Origin: Haloechinothrix aidingensis
GTDB lineage: Bacteria; Actinomycetota; Actinomycetes; Mycobacteriales; Pseudonocardiaceae
Assembly (NCBI RefSeq): GCF_013450155.1
Contig: NZ_JACCKD010000008.1
Location: 186,001 to 250,000, forward strand
Direction: 5' to 3'
Length of the DNA: 64,000 bases
Below the pieces are notes generated by a model. It had not been told where the DNA came from. It saw nothing but the letters and a program-made list of their open reading frames with translations, and searched no databases. The translations under genes were made by a program, and so were the position numbers. Below are positions 54,557 through 64,000 of this stretch, one piece after another (within the stretch, counting starts at the first letter, position 1; every line of letters starts with the position of its first letter).

Positions 54557-55239
54557 CGGATTCGTCCCTTGAGCAGATCCAGCGCCTCCGCCCGGGACGA
54601 CGCCGACGACTTCAGCAGACCACGCACAGCCGACGTCGTGGTCCTGGCGCCCGGCTTGCGGATCCCGCGCATGGCCATGCACAGGTGCTCGGCCTCGACG
54701 ACCACGATCACGCCGCGCGGCTGCAACCTGCGTTCCACAGCGTCCGCGACCTGCGACGTCAGCCGCTCCTGCACCTGCGGCCGCCGCGCGTAGAGGTCGA
54801 CGAGCCTTGCCAGTTTGGACAACCCGGTGACCCTGCCGTGCTCGTCGGGGATGTAACCGACGTGCGCCACACCGTGGAACGGCACGAGGTGGTGCTCGCA
54901 GGTGCTGAACATCGGGATGTCGGTGATGAGAACCAGCTCCTCGTGGCTCTCGTCGAAGGTGCGGTCGATGACCGCGGCCGGGTCGGTGTGCAACCCGGCG
55001 AAGAGCTCCCGGTAAGCGCGTGCGACCCGGGCGGGCGTCTCCTGCAGACCCTCCCGGTCCGGGTCCTCACCGCAGGCGATGAGCAGCTCCCGGACAGCCT
55101 TCTCCGCGCGGGCCGCGTCGAACACGCCTGCCGCGCCGGTCTCGCCGAGCACGTCGGCCCCGTCCAGCTCGCCGTCGCGACCGAACTCACCGTCGCTCGC
55201 GACATAGGGGCCGAACTCGTCACCCTCGATGTTGCCCAT
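54553..55239 (-). CDS. folE: GTP cyclohydrolase I
   Basis: 228 residues. Zinc-site motif [12 protein letters not shown] and [21 protein letters not shown] are diagnostic. The start at 55239 overlaps the end of ftsH by 20 bases; an alternative start upstream would enlarge this overlap. An acidic 40-residue N-terminus precedes the enzyme core. Confidence 0.95.
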   Translation of the reverse strand: MGNIEGDEFGPYVASDGEFGRDGELDGADVLGETGAAGVFDAARAEKAVRELLIACGEDPDREGLQETPARVARAYRELFAGLHTDPAAVIDRTFDESHEELVLITDIPMFSTCEHHLVPFHGVAHVGYIPDEHGRVTGLSKLARLVDLYARRPQVQERLTSQVADAVERRLQPRGVIVVVEAEHLCMAMRGIRKPGARTTTSAVRGLLKSSASSRAEALDLLKGRIR

Positions 55240-57772
55240 CCTGCCCGTCGGCGTTCCGTCGATGCTTCCCGTCACCTGGCTGTCCATCTCCGTACTGCCC
55301 GGCCTGTGGCCACCCGCCGTCGCCGTCCGGTGCCTGGGGTTGCTCGCCCCCGAGCTGCCCGCGCTCGCTACCGACGGGTCCTTCCGACCCCGGCGCCGCA
55401 CCCGGTCCCGGTGCAGCACCCGGTCCCGGTGCTCCCGGACCCTGCGAGCCGGGCCCATACTGCCGGTTGCGGCCGCTCGGGCTGGTAGCCGGCTTCCACC
55501 CGGGCGGCGCGCCGTAGTTCGGCGGGCCGTACGGGTTGCCCTGCCGCGCCGAGCCCTCCGGCTGCTGCCCGTAACCACGGTACCCCTGTCCACCGTTCGG
55601 CCCCGTTCCGTACCGGGGGTCGCGCTGCTGGGGCTCGCCCGGCCACGGCTCGCGCTGCGCACCGTGCCGGGTGTCCGTGCCCGTCCCGTTCGGCCCCGCC
55701 GGCCGGTATGCATACGGGTTGGCAGGGGCAGCGGACGGCTCCTGCTCGGCCTGCCCGCTCGGTTCCTGCGTCTCTCCGGCCGCCTGCCCCGCCGGAGCGT
55801 TGCTCGCAGGCTCAGTTCGCGGCTGCTCCGGTGGTGGCCACGGCTCACCCCGCTCGGCAGCGACCTCGGCAGGCGTCTTGATGGGCGGCTTCTCCGAGGG
55901 CTTGCGGCTGCCGAACTCGTTGAACACCGTGATGCGCGGCCGCTTGGAGACCTTGGCGAAGATGCGCTCCAGGTCGGGACGCTGCAGCGTCTCCTTGCGC
56001 AGCACTTCGTAGACGAGGTCGTCGAGTACGTCGCGGTAGTTGGACAGTACCTCCCACGCCTCGGTGTGCGCGGTCTCGATCAGCTTGCGCACTTCCTCGT
56101 CGATCTCGTGGGCGACCTCGAGCGAGTAGTCAGCCTCCTTGCCCGCCGAACGCCCCAGGAACGGGTCGCCCTGCTCGTGGCCGTACTTGACAGCGCCGAG
56201 CCGGGCGCTCATGCCGTACTCCTTGACCATCGCCTTGGCGATCTTGGTCGCCTGCTCGATGTCCGAGGAAGCCCCCGTGGTGGGCTCGTGGAACACCAGC
56301 TCCTCGGCGGTGCGCCCACCCATCGCGAAGACCAGCCTGCCGATCATCTCCGAGCGGGTCATCAGGTCCTTGTCGTCCTCCGGCACGAGCAACGCATGCC
56401 CGCCGGTACGACCGCGCGGCAGGATGGTCAGCTTGTACACCGGTTCGATATCCGGCATCGCCCACGCGGCCAGCGCGTGCCCACCCTCGTGATAGGCGGT
56501 GATCTTCTTTTCCTTCTCGGAGATCACCTTGCCCTTGCGTGCGGGACCGCCGATGACCCGGTCCACGGATTCCTCGAGCGCGTACTCGTCGATCTCGGTC
56601 CGGTGCAGGCGCGCGGTCAGCAGCGCCGCTTCGTTGAGCACGTTCTCCAGGTCGGCGCCCGACATGCCTGCCGTCCGCTTGGCGAGGCCGTCCAGGCTGG
56701 CGTCCGGTGCCAGCGGCTTGCTCTTCGCGTGCACCTCCAGGATGGCCTTCCTGCCGCGCAGATCGGGCGCTTGTACCGGGATCTGCCTGTCGAACCGGCC
56801 GGGACGCAGCAGGGCCGGATCGAGGATGTCCGGGCGGTTGGTGGCGGCGATGAGGATGATCCCGCCCTTGGAGTCGAACCCGTCCATCTCGACGAGCAGC
56901 TGGTTCAGGGTCTGCTCCCGCTCGTCGTGGCCGCCACCGAGGCCGGCACCGCGCTGCCTGCCGACCGCGTCGATCTCGTCGACGAAGATGATGCACGGCG
57001 CGTTCTGCTTGGCCTGCTCGAACAGGTCGCGCACCCGGGAGGCGCCAACACCGACGAACATCTCCACGAAGTCGGAGCCGGAGATGGTGTAGAACGGCAC
57101 CCCGGCCTCACCGGCGACCGCGCGGGCCAGCAGCGTCTTGCCGGTACCGGGCGGGCCGTAGAGCAGCACGCCCTTCGGGATCTTGGCCCCGAGCTCCTGG
57201 TAGCGCGCCGGGCTCTGCAGGAAGTCCTTGATCTCGTGCAGCTCCTCGACCGCCTCGTCGGCACCGGCGACGTCGGTGAACAAGCTGGTCGGCATGTCCT
57301 TCGTGAGCTGCTTCGCCTTGGACTTGCCGAAGTTGAGGACCTTGCTCCCGCCGCCCTGCGCGTTGTTCATGACCCAGAACAGCAGCAACAGCAGCAGTGC
57401 CAGCGGGATCATGTAGATCAGCATCTGGCCCAGCAACGAGCTCTGCGAGACCGACGTCTCGACTTCCACGCCCTGCCCGAGCAGGTCGTTGTAGATGTCC
57501 TGGGACACCCGCTCCGGGTACTGGGTGATGACCTGGCTGGTCGACTCCCCCTCGACCTCGATCGACTCGTCGAGGTCGAGCAGCAGCTGCTGCTCCTTGT
57601 CCTCGATCTCGGCCGAGCCGATGTTGTCCGCCGAGATCTGCTGCATGGCCTGCGACGTCGAAACCTCGGTGTAGCCGCGGTGATCGTCGAGGAGCGTGGA
57701 GAACAGGAAGTACAGACCCACAGCCAGGGCGATCCACACCAGTGGGTTCTTGAGGAGCCGCTTTCGGTCCAT
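55220..57772 (-). CDS. ftsH: ATP-dependent zinc metalloprotease FtsH
   Basis: 850 residues. Two N-terminal membrane helices (about 12-27 and 115-135), AAA domain with GPPGTGKT and second region of homology, zinc motif HEGGH (residues about 450). A C-terminal Gly/Pro/Gln-rich tail of about 190 residues is unusually long compared with E. coli FtsH (644 residues) and overlaps folE. Degrades damaged membrane proteins. Confidence 0.96.
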   Translation of the reverse strand: MDRKRLLKNPLVWIALAVGLYFLFSTLLDDHRGYTEVSTSQAMQQISADNIGSAEIEDKEQQLLLDLDESIEVEGESTSQVITQYPERVSQDIYNDLLGQGVEVETSVSQSSLLGQMLIYMIPLALLLLLLFWVMNNAQGGGSKVLNFGKSKAKQLTKDMPTSLFTDVAGADEAVEELHEIKDFLQSPARYQELGAKIPKGVLLYGPPGTGKTLLARAVAGEAGVPFYTISGSDFVEMFVGVGASRVRDLFEQAKQNAPCIIFVDEIDAVGRQRGAGLGGGHDEREQTLNQLLVEMDGFDSKGGIILIAATNRPDILDPALLRPGRFDRQIPVQAPDLRGRKAILEVHAKSKPLAPDASLDGLAKRTAGMSGADLENVLNEAALLTARLHRTEIDEYALEESVDRVIGGPARKGKVISEKEKKITAYHEGGHALAAWAMPDIEPVYKLTILPRGRTGGHALLVPEDDKDLMTRSEMIGRLVFAMGGRTAEELVFHEPTTGASSDIEQATKIAKAMVKEYGMSARLGAVKYGHEQGDPFLGRSAGKEADYSLEVAHEIDEEVRKLIETAHTEAWEVLSNYRDVLDDLVYEVLRKETLQRPDLERIFAKVSKRPRITVFNEFGSRKPSEKPPIKTPAEVAAERGEPWPPPEQPRTEPASNAPAGQAAGETQEPSGQAEQEPSAAPANPYAYRPAGPNGTGTDTRHGAQREPWPGEPQQRDPRYGTGPNGGQGYRGYGQQPEGSARQGNPYGPPNYGAPPGWKPATSPSGRNRQYGPGSQGPGAPGPGAAPGPGAAPGSEGPVGSERGQLGGEQPQAPDGDGGWPQAGQYGDGQPGDGKHRRNADGQDGQHRG

Positions 57773-58088
57773 GCTGATCGGCCGCTGAGGCCTTGACCCT
57801 CCCTGAATTAACCTCGAGAGTTTGCGATGCCTACCGACGGGTGGGCACGGCGCGGGCACGCCACGGGGAGTAACCGCGGTGCCGGCGAGGCCGACACCGC
57901 ATCATTTCAGGGTACCGCCCGGCAGTCACCCCTCCCACCGCCCCAGGCATACCCGACCAGAGGCGGCAAACCGGGAGCCGAAGGTGACCCCGCTTCCATA
58001 GAGGGAGCCCAATGTCACGTTCGGCTCCCTCCCCGGCGCCCGGTCAACGGTTGGTGGACGGGCGTTGTTCCGTACGGGTCCCGGCGAC
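57773..58088. promoter_or_regulatory. Intergenic region with ftsH promoter and ESX-operon terminator
   Basis: About 316 bases. Apart from the 57973-58029 hairpin, no gene is seen. The ftsH ribosome binding site is weak. Inverted repeat GGCCTCAGCGGCC at 57779-57791 lies just before the start. Confidence 0.5.
57973..58029. terminator. Hairpin between EspG gene and ftsH
   Basis: Sixteen-base arms GGGAGCCGAAGGTGAC (57973-57988) and GTCACGTTCGGCTCCC (58014-58029) pair with one mismatch. It follows the last gene of the ESX operon by 60 bases and precedes ftsH. Confidence 0.6.
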
Positions 58089-58958
58089 CTACCGGGTGTG
58101 ACTCAGCTCGCCGGTCAGGTCCGCAAGGCGGCTCCGTAGCGTCTTCGTGTCCGCCGGGGACACGGTGACCCACTCGTGGCCGTCCGAACCGGTCCTGGTC
58201 AGGCTCAGGTAGCGGCCCGTGTCGGTGTCGAACCACGCCAGCACAGGGGAGCGGCGGCGGGAACCGAACTCGTCACGGGCGTTCGCGGCCAGCTGCCCAC
58301 CTCGGATGCGCGGCTGCCCGGCCAGCCGAGCGTAGTCCTGACGCTGGTCACCGGCGGTCCGCTCGGACAGCCGGGGGTGTGAGCGGGACCGGGACTGCCG
58401 CGTGAGGCCCAACCCGAACCGGCCGGCAAGGCCCTCCTCGGGTTCGGCCGCCACGCTGGACGCGTGCGCACCCCGTGCCGGAGTAGTACGCGCGGCCTCC
58501 TCCCGCGAGATCGTGATCGAGCGCTCGGTACCGCGCCGGCACGCGGGCAACAGCTCGACGATCTCGGTCACCGCGGCGTCCGGGTAGATGGGCCGTAGTC
58601 GGATCCCCTCGGCGTCCTGCACCGCGAGCACCCCGCCTGAGCTGTCGGCCGCCGCGATAGCCGCGACCGGTCGCGCGCCGAGGTCGGGGACGAACAGCGC
58701 GTCGACGCTGTGCGGGGCACGGGCCAGCAGCGTCAGCCAGTGCTCGACGGTCGGCTCGATCCCGCCGACGTTGTCCTTGACGCCGCTGGCGCGCAACTCG
58801 TCCTCGGTGCGGAAGCGCAGCGCCACCCGCTCGTCCATCGTCGCACCGTGTGAGGCCACACGGAGCGGGTACGGCACCTCACCCAGTCCCGCGGACTCCC
58901 AGAGGAAGTCGAATGCGACCGGCGCGAAGAACCGCGCGGCGGATGTTCCCTGCGTCAT
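58089..58958 (-). CDS. EspG-family ESX secretion chaperone, copy 1
   Basis: 289 residues. DFLWESAGLGEVPYPLRVAS and SHGATMDERVALR match the N-terminus of the neighbouring EspG, and GGQLAANARDEFGSRRRSP with LAWFDTDTGRYL is the EspG C-terminal pattern. EspG chaperones bind PPE tips in PE-PPE pairs in the cytoplasm. Last gene of the operon; the disordered arginine/serine-rich middle is a variable region. Confidence 0.85.
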   Translation of the reverse strand: MTQGTSAARFFAPVAFDFLWESAGLGEVPYPLRVASHGATMDERVALRFRTEDELRASGVKDNVGGIEPTVEHWLTLLARAPHSVDALFVPDLGARPVAAIAAADSSGGVLAVQDAEGIRLRPIYPDAAVTEIVELLPACRRGTERSITISREEAARTTPARGAHASSVAAEPEEGLAGRFGLGLTRQSRSRSHPRLSERTAGDQRQDYARLAGQPRIRGGQLAANARDEFGSRRRSPVLAWFDTDTGRYLSLTRTGSDGHEWVTVSPADTKTLRSRLADLTGELSHTR

Positions 58959-59001
58959 ACTGTTGCCCTCCCGTTCGGCCGACCGGCGGCGCGACTGCCG
59001 C

Positions 59002-59826
59002 CTACCCTGCCATCGCCGAGCGGCGGGCTCCTATTAACATCTCGCCGACCCGGTGGCGCAGGGTCGGCGCGTCGGCAGGGGCGATGGTGACCCAGTCACG
59101 ACCGTCGCCGCCCTGGCTCACCTGCGTCATGTAGCGCCCGCCATCGGTGTCGAACCAGCTCAACACCGCCGAACGCGACTTCTCCCCGAACGAGGAGCGG
59201 CTGTTCGCGCCGATCTGGCCGCCCCGCAACCGCGACTGCGCGTGCAGCCGCGCGAGCGCCTTGCGCTCCTCATCAGTACCCGGACGTGTCGCGCCGTTGC
59301 CGCGTCCCGGCCGGGCAGCGAGCTCCGCCTCGGGCCTGCGCTGCAGGAAGTCCGCACCGGGGCCTGCCATGAGCTGCTCGACCGGTACGGTCACCGACCG
59401 CTCCTGACCGCGCTGCGCGCGCGGCAGCAGCGATACGACCGCGCTCGCCAGCCCGTCCGGGTCGACCGCATCCAGCCTCAGCCCGTCGTCGGCCTGGACG
59501 GCCAGCACCCCCTTGCCGCCCGCCGCGGCCGCCAGCGCGAGCACCACACCGGAACCGGCGTCGGGGATGAACATCGAGTCGACACTCGCGTCGGCCCGCG
59601 CGAGTACGTCCAACCGGTCGGCCAGCTCCGGGTGGAGCCTGCCGCGCTGGTCGAGCAGGCCGCGCTCGGCCAGCTCACCGAGGGTGCGCCTGCGCAGCTC
59701 GGCTCGCTCGTCCATGGTGGCCCCGTGCGAGCGCACCTCGAGCGGGTAGGGAAGCTCCCCAGCGCTGTGCGACTCCCAGAGGAAATCGAGTTCCAGTGGC
59801 GACAGCGGATCGGCCGCCTGCATCAC
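59002..59826 (-). CDS. EspG-family ESX secretion chaperone, copy 2
   Basis: 274 residues. LDFLWESHSAGELPYPLEVR, RGGQIGANSRSSFGEKSRS and LSWFDTDGGRYMTQ make it a close relative of the preceding EspG. Start overlaps the PPE-like gene's stop (ATGA). Two EspG genes beside one PPE-like partner suggest duplicated specificity. Confidence 0.87.
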   Translation of the reverse strand: MMQAADPLSPLELDFLWESHSAGELPYPLEVRSHGATMDERAELRRRTLGELAERGLLDQRGRLHPELADRLDVLARADASVDSMFIPDAGSGVVLALAAAAGGKGVLAVQADDGLRLDAVDPDGLASAVVSLLPRAQRGQERSVTVPVEQLMAGPGADFLQRRPEAELAARPGRGNGATRPGTDEERKALARLHAQSRLRGGQIGANSRSSFGEKSRSAVLSWFDTDGGRYMTQVSQGGDGRDWVTIAPADAPTLRHRVGEMLIGARRSAMAG

Positions 59827-61334
59827 TCTTCCTCGTCGATCATGCCGATAACGGGCGGTGTCATCGCTTCACCCGGGCCGAACAGCTCGTCGGGATCGGG
59901 CTCGATCAGGTACGACTCGTGCACGCGGTCCTCGTCGCCGCCCGCCGAGGCACCGGCCCCGCCTGCCATCCCGGCGCCACCGCCGCCCATCGGCGTACCG
60001 GCAGGCGGCACCGGTCCGCCCGCGGCGGCCTGCGCACCGTAGCCTTGCGCGCTCTGCCCCGCTGTCCCACCTGCGGGGGCCTGGTTCGCGGTGGCGCTTG
60101 TCTGCTCCGGTGCGGCGGGTGCGGTGCCGCTGTCCTCGGGCGGCTGCTGCTCTTCGGACGCCTGCTGCTCCCCGGCCTGCGCGTTGTTCTCGCCGTCGGC
60201 GGGGCGCTGCTTGCTGCCCGACCGGTTGGCCTTGGCCATGGCCTTGGCACCGCCGACACCCACACCGGCCGCGAGCGCGGCCGCACCTGCCGTCACGCCG
60301 GCACCCGGCCCGCCCGAGCCGGACACCGGAGCGTTCCCGGAGGTCGTGACCGGGCCCGCCGGACCGGCCGTCCCGGGTGAGGGCGGCGCGGTCTGCACGG
60401 GCGCCTGCTGGTGCCCCGCCGCAGTACCGCCGGCGGCGACCACACCGCGCGCGGGCACGGGCTCCTGCGCGGCTGCACCGGTGGTTCCCAGCGCCGCGGC
60501 ACCGCCGCCCGCGCCGATACCGACCCCGGTGCCGTACCCGCCGATCCCCGCGCCGCCGGAACCGCCGCTGTCGACCACCGGCCGCAGCGCGAGCGACTCC
60601 GGCCCGAAACTGGGGGTCCTGTCGTCGGTCTGCTGCAACGCGGCCGTGTAGGCGTTGCAGTACGCGATCTGCTGTTCCTTCACGTCGCGGGCGGCGTCCG
60701 ACTGCGCCTTGAGGTCGGCAGTCATCGCCTCCGGCCCGCCTTCGAGCATCGCCTGCAGCGCCTGCTCGGCGTCGAACTCCCGCGGCGGCGGCATCTTCTT
60801 GACCTCGGCGGCTGCCGCGGCCTGTTCGGTCATCCGCGCCCCCATCGCGCGTGCCGCCTCACCGGCCGACTCGCTGGACCGCGCGATCGCGGCCAGCGTC
60901 CCCTGCGCGGCACCGGATGCCTGCCCGATCCAGGCGTGCCCCAGCTGGCTGATCGCCTCGAACAGGCCGTTGGCGACGTCGCTGAGCGCCGTACCGTGAT
61001 TCGACCACGCCTGCCCGGTCGCGTCGACCATCCCGGGGTCGTTGCGCATGGTCGCGCCGTTGTAGAGCTGGGTGCTGTCCCGGCTCGCCCAGTTCGGCGG
61101 GTTCGTGATCGCCCGGTCGTCACCGAACATGAAACCCTGGTCACCCGCGCGCAGCGCCGCGACAAGCTCCTCGTGCCTGCCGTCGGAACCGGTGAGCGGG
61201 CCGGAGCCTGCCCCGCCGCCGGAAGCGGTCTCGCCGCCAGCGCCTTCCTGGCCGGTCGAGTCTCCTTCCGGCTGGTCGGCCTGGCCACCACCATCCTCGG
61301 ACCCGGCTGCTACCTCGGTGTTCTCGGGATCCAT
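59823..61334 (-). CDS. PPE-like ESX secretion substrate
   Basis: 503 residues. Acidic N-tail, then a helical PPE-type domain (residues about 45-240) with GHAWIGQASGAAQ (W-x-G-x-A like PPE), followed by a Gly/Ala/Pro/Gln-rich tail of about 230 residues and an acidic C-terminus (PDELFGPGEAMTPPVIGM). It lies between a small Esx/PE-like gene and EspG genes, which together define an ESX substrate operon. ATG at 61334 (MDPENTEV). Confidence 0.8.
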   Translation of the reverse strand: MDPENTEVAAGSEDGGGQADQPEGDSTGQEGAGGETASGGGAGSGPLTGSDGRHEELVAALRAGDQGFMFGDDRAITNPPNWASRDSTQLYNGATMRNDPGMVDATGQAWSNHGTALSDVANGLFEAISQLGHAWIGQASGAAQGTLAAIARSSESAGEAARAMGARMTEQAAAAAEVKKMPPPREFDAEQALQAMLEGGPEAMTADLKAQSDAARDVKEQQIAYCNAYTAALQQTDDRTPSFGPESLALRPVVDSGGSGGAGIGGYGTGVGIGAGGGAAALGTTGAAAQEPVPARGVVAAGGTAAGHQQAPVQTAPPSPGTAGPAGPVTTSGNAPVSGSGGPGAGVTAGAAALAAGVGVGGAKAMAKANRSGSKQRPADGENNAQAGEQQASEEQQPPEDSGTAPAAPEQTSATANQAPAGGTAGQSAQGYGAQAAAGGPVPPAGTPMGGGGAGMAGGAGASAGGDEDRVHESYLIEPDPDELFGPGEAMTPPVIGMIDEEE

Positions 61335-61383
61335 GCTGCCCCCTGTCCTCGCCCGCGAATGCTTCTCTCGTGCTCGCTGATCC

Positions 61384-61749
61384 TTACAGCTGCCTGTCCA
61401 GCTCGGCCGCCGTGTTGGCTTCCATCTCCTCGTAGTTGCGTATCGCGGAGTTGATCGCGCTCTCCACCTGCTCGTACTGCGCACGCAGGTTGCGCAGGGC
61501 CTGCAGGTAGGAGTCGCCGTGCCCACCCGCGCGGTCGGCGTACTTCGCGGCCATCGCGTCGCCGACGGGATTGGCCCCCAGCTGTGGTGCCACGCCGACA
61601 TCCGACGCCTTGGTGATGAGGTCATCCACCGCGTCCTTACCGGACCGGATCTTCTTCAGTACAGCCTGCGCGGCGTCCGGGTCGAGCCCGATCTCCCCCG
61701 TCGCGGCGGCCTCCATGAACGCTGCGGTGTCCATACCGCTGTAGGACAT
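61384..61749 (-). CDS. Esx/PE-like small ESX substrate
   Basis: 121 residues, all helical. No WxG, but C-terminal YEQVE and YEEME fit the YxxxD/E type VII secretion signal. Predicted partner of the PPE-like protein downstream. Clear GGGGAGAG ribosome binding site. Identity as PE-like rather than EsxA-like cannot be decided by eye. Confidence 0.75.
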   Translation of the reverse strand: MSYSGMDTAAFMEAAATGEIGLDPDAAQAVLKKIRSGKDAVDDLITKASDVGVAPQLGANPVGDAMAAKYADRAGGHGDSYLQALRNLRAQYEQVESAINSAIRNYEEMEANTAAELDRQL

Positions 61750-61901
61750 TGTCACTCTCCCCTGGTCCACCGGCCACACTGCGCGGCCACGGCTGCCGTC
61801 ACCCAGGCTAACGCAATCTCGTGGTCGCTATGACGCGTTCCGGAAGAAAATGGTTCCAAGGGGATACTCCACGACCTTCGCGCCGTCCGCGCGCGGGGCC
61901 C

Positions 61902-62453
61902 TCACGCCTCGTACACGTGCGGAGCCAAGGTGGCGATGTAGGGCAGGTCCCGGTAACGCTCGCCGTAGTCGAGCCCGTAGCCGACGACGAACTCGTTGGG
62001 GATGTCGAACCCGACGTAGGAGACCGGAACGTCCACCTTCACCGCCTCCGGCTTGCGCAGCAGCGAGCACACGGCAAGCGAGGCGGGGTTGCGCGTGGCG
62101 AGGTTGCGCATCAGCCAGGACAGCGTGAGTCCCGAGTCGACGATGTCCTCGACGATCAGCACGTGCCGGCCGGTGATATCGCGGTCGAGGTCCTTGAGTA
62201 TCCGCACCACCCCGGACGACGTCGTCGCCGATCCGTACGAGGACACGGCCATGAACTCCAGCTGGGACGGGACAGGCAGGGCCCGCGCGAGGTCGGTCAT
62301 GAACATCACCGCGCCTTTGAGGACGCCGACGAGAATGAGGTCGTCCTCGCTGCCCTCCGGGTAGTCCGCTGCGACAAGCTTGGCCAGCTCCGCGGTCTTG
62401 TCCTGGATGTCTTGCTCGGTGATGAGCACGGAGGCGATGTCGCCGGAGTACAC
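61902..62453 (-). CDS. hpt: Hypoxanthine-guanine phosphoribosyltransferase
   Basis: 183 residues. PRPP loop [14 protein letters not shown] and the base-binding [17 protein letters not shown]. Salvages hypoxanthine and guanine. GTG start with GAGGGG. Follows tilS by 13 bases. Confidence 0.95.
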   Translation of the reverse strand: MYSGDIASVLITEQDIQDKTAELAKLVAADYPEGSEDDLILVGVLKGAVMFMTDLARALPVPSQLEFMAVSSYGSATTSSGVVRILKDLDRDITGRHVLIVEDIVDSGLTLSWLMRNLATRNPASLAVCSLLRKPEAVKVDVPVSYVGFDIPNEFVVGYGLDYGERYRDLPYIATLAPHVYEA

Positions 62454-62466
62454 GGTCGGTTCCCCT

Positions 62467-63522
62467 CTAGTCGGGTTCTTGCTGTCGGTCGGTGACGCTT
62501 CCGGACACGAAGTGCTGCACACGAAGCGTCCCATGCGATCGGCTCGCCACCAAGTTCCCTGGTAGCCACACGCCGCCCTGGCCACGCCATGCGGATACCA
62601 GCGCGTCGACGGAGCGCAGGTGCCCGTCGGACAGGTCGCGGGCACCGGCAGCGTGCAGCCAGTGCCGGATCGCCCGCCTGCGTAGCGCCGCGCGCGCTGT
62701 GCCGAGCGTCTCGGCGTCGAGCCCGTCCGCGACGTCGCCGGTGCCCGGATCGCCGTGGCCGGGCACCCGGGCCTTGGCATAGAGGTCCCCGGCCAGCTCG
62801 TCGAGCACGACGAGGTCCTCGCGGAGCTGCGCCGCGGTGCGCGCCAGCGCCCCGGCGACCCCGTCCTGCAGCACGTCCTCCAGCAGGGGGAACACCTCGG
62901 TACGCAGCCGCGACCTGGTGAAGCGCGGGTCCGCGTTGTGCGGGTCGTGCCACGGGCGCACGCCCAGCTCGGCACAGGCCAGCTGGGTGTCGGAGCGGGG
63001 CAGGTCGAGCAGCGGTCGCGCCCACGGCGGATCCAGCGGCCGCATCCCGGCGATCGAGCGCGGCCCGGACCCGCGGCCCAGCCCCAGCAGCACCGTCTCG
63101 GCCTGGTCGTCCCGGGTGTGACCGAGCAGCACGAGCGCGCCGTCCTCCGGCATCGCCGCGCGCAGCGCCGCGTACCGCGCCTGGCGCGCCGCCGCTTCCG
63201 GACCACCCGCTCCGTGCACGTCCACCGGCAGCACCCGTGTCTCGGCCACGCCGAGCGAGCGGGCCGTCTCGGCTGCCCACGCGGCGGTGGCTGCCGAACC
63301 GTCCTGCATGCGGTGGTCGACGACGAGCCCGCGGGTGGCCATACCCAGCCGCGCGCAGCAGTATGCCGCCGCGTCGGCCAGCGCGAGGGAGTCCGCGCCG
63401 CCGGAGATCGCCACCCCGACGACACCGGCGCGCCTGTGCGGGGCGCATTCCGGTGCGCCGAGCAGGTCACGCACGGCCGAGCGCACCCGCAGCCCCGCGG
63501 GTCCGACCGTGTTACCGGTCAT
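62467..63522 (-). CDS. tilS: tRNA(Ile)-lysidine synthase
   Basis: 351 residues. PP-loop [11 protein letters not shown] near residue 40; [34 protein letters not shown]. Makes lysidine at C34 of tRNA-Ile, needed for AUA decoding. ATG at 63522 overlaps the end of the metalloprotease gene by 11 bases. Confidence 0.94.
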   Translation of the reverse strand: MTGNTVGPAGLRVRSAVRDLLGAPECAPHRRAGVVGVAISGGADSLALADAAAYCCARLGMATRGLVVDHRMQDGSAATAAWAAETARSLGVAETRVLPVDVHGAGGPEAAARQARYAALRAAMPEDGALVLLGHTRDDQAETVLLGLGRGSGPRSIAGMRPLDPPWARPLLDLPRSDTQLACAELGVRPWHDPHNADPRFTRSRLRTEVFPLLEDVLQDGVAGALARTAAQLREDLVVLDELAGDLYAKARVPGHGDPGTGDVADGLDAETLGTARAALRRRAIRHWLHAAGARDLSDGHLRSVDALVSAWRGQGGVWLPGNLVASRSHGTLRVQHFVSGSVTDRQQEPD

Positions 63523-64000
63523 CGCCGGTGTGCACCCTGTGCAGCCACGCATCCGGATCGGTGATCTCCTCGCGCGTCGGCAGGTACTCCGGTGCCTGCC
63601 ACACCTGGTTGAACCCGGTCATCCCGACACGGTCGATCACGTGCCGGACGAACGCCGCGCCCTGCTCGTACTGCTTGATCTTGGCGTCGATACCCAGCAG
63701 GCTGCGCAGGAACCGGTCGATCAGGCTGCCGCCCTTGCGGCGTTCGGTGAACTTGCGCCTGATCTCCTCGACACTCGGCACCACCCGCGGTCCCACCGCG
63801 TCCATGACGTAGTCCGCGTGCCCCTCGAGCAGCGTGGCCAACGCGATCAGCCGGTCGAACGCGCGGCGCTGCTCGGGCGACTGCAGCGCCTCGGCCATCC
63901 CCAGCGCACCCGGCCGGTGGTTCCTGGCCTCCCTGAGCACCTCGGGGAGCCTGCTCAGCGAGCCTGCCGCGGTGTCGTCCATGGCATTGATGAACCGGTC
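63512..64000 (-). CDS. Zinc-dependent metalloprotease (Zincin_2), C-terminal part
   Basis: 163 codons to the window edge; the start is outside. The segment [18 protein letters not shown] then [22 protein letters not shown] is the DUF2342/Zincin_2 C-terminal pattern of Rv3626c. Sequence beyond the first ATG (MDDTAAG) stays in frame (DRFINA), confirming it continues. Membrane-associated peptidase of unknown target. Confidence 0.85.
   Translation of the reverse strand, partial: DRFINAMDDTAAGSLSRLPEVLREARNHRPGALGMAEALQSPEQRRAFDRLIALATLLEGHADYVMDAVGPRVVPSVEEIRRKFTERRKGGSLIDRFLRSLLGIDAKIKQYEQGAAFVRHVIDRVGMTGFNQVWQAPEYLPTREEITDPDAWLHRVHTGDDR

Noticed and set aside
53161-54793. Long plus-strand ORFs over the fol genes
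   Set aside because: Shadows of folB, folP and folE, which carry clear active-site motifs on the minus strand.
55229-57796. 855-codon plus-strand ORF
   Set aside because: Exact antisense of ftsH; no domain, biased composition.

Overview
High-GC DNA with GTG starts, Lsr2, CarD, an IdeR-type box, XRE/DUF397 pairs and an ESX-type (type VII) secretion substrate locus points to a filamentous actinobacterium, most likely of the Pseudonocardiaceae (inference from gene content). About half of the window follows the gene order that, from memory, surrounds carD, radA, clpC1, lsr2, panCD, fol, ftsH and hpt in Mycobacterium tuberculosis (roughly Rv3579c-Rv3627c). Between these conserved blocks lie accessory genes.

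Region 1 (1-9.4 kb) is a complete taurine dissimilation locus on the minus strand: taurine:pyruvate aminotransferase, alanine dehydrogenase, sulfoacetaldehyde acetyltransferase, phosphate acetyltransferase and the start of an APC permease cut by the window edge. Next to it are a LysR regulator, a YeiH-type putative sulfite exporter and a MocR/TauR-type regulator. Together they deaminate taurine, recycle pyruvate, release sulfite and feed acetyl-CoA to metabolism. Region 2 (9.5-13.1 kb) holds a translationally coupled BNR-repeat protein and MoaD/ThiS-like protein, an SDR enzyme and an EamA transporter. Region 3 (13.2-19.8 kb) is conserved: radA, an lpqE-like lipoprotein gene, carD-ispD-ispF-cysS-rlmB; disA is not next to radA.

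Region 4 (19.8-33.7 kb) is accessory: an AlgI-like MBOAT acyltransferase whose 3' end is duplicated 1.6 kb downstream, flanking a decayed integrative element (integrase remnant, truncated SnoaL-like gene, reductase gene); a second DHFR-like gene; a VOC protein; a previously unannotated 22-residue, eight-cysteine peptide gene with a strong ribosome binding site and its own palindrome and terminator; two tandem DUF445 membrane proteins; a zinc uptake ABC operon with a Zur-like box; WYL, DinB, VOC and LacI genes with palindromic operators.

Region 5 (33.8-46.4 kb): beta-carbonic anhydrase, mutY, a Tat-type amidase, two GAF-ANTAR regulators, a hydrolase, mhuD, a sirtuin, an XRE/DUF397 pair, clpC, a FhuF-like iron reductase behind an IdeR-like box, and lsr2. 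A 1 kb gene-free stretch follows where lysS would be expected. Region 6 (47.4-64 kb): coaX-panD-panC-DUF2520, two conserved membrane proteins, folK-folB-folP-folE-ftsH with overlapping genes, an ESX substrate/chaperone operon (Esx/PE-like, PPE-like, two EspG), hpt, tilS and the end of a zincin metalloprotease gene.
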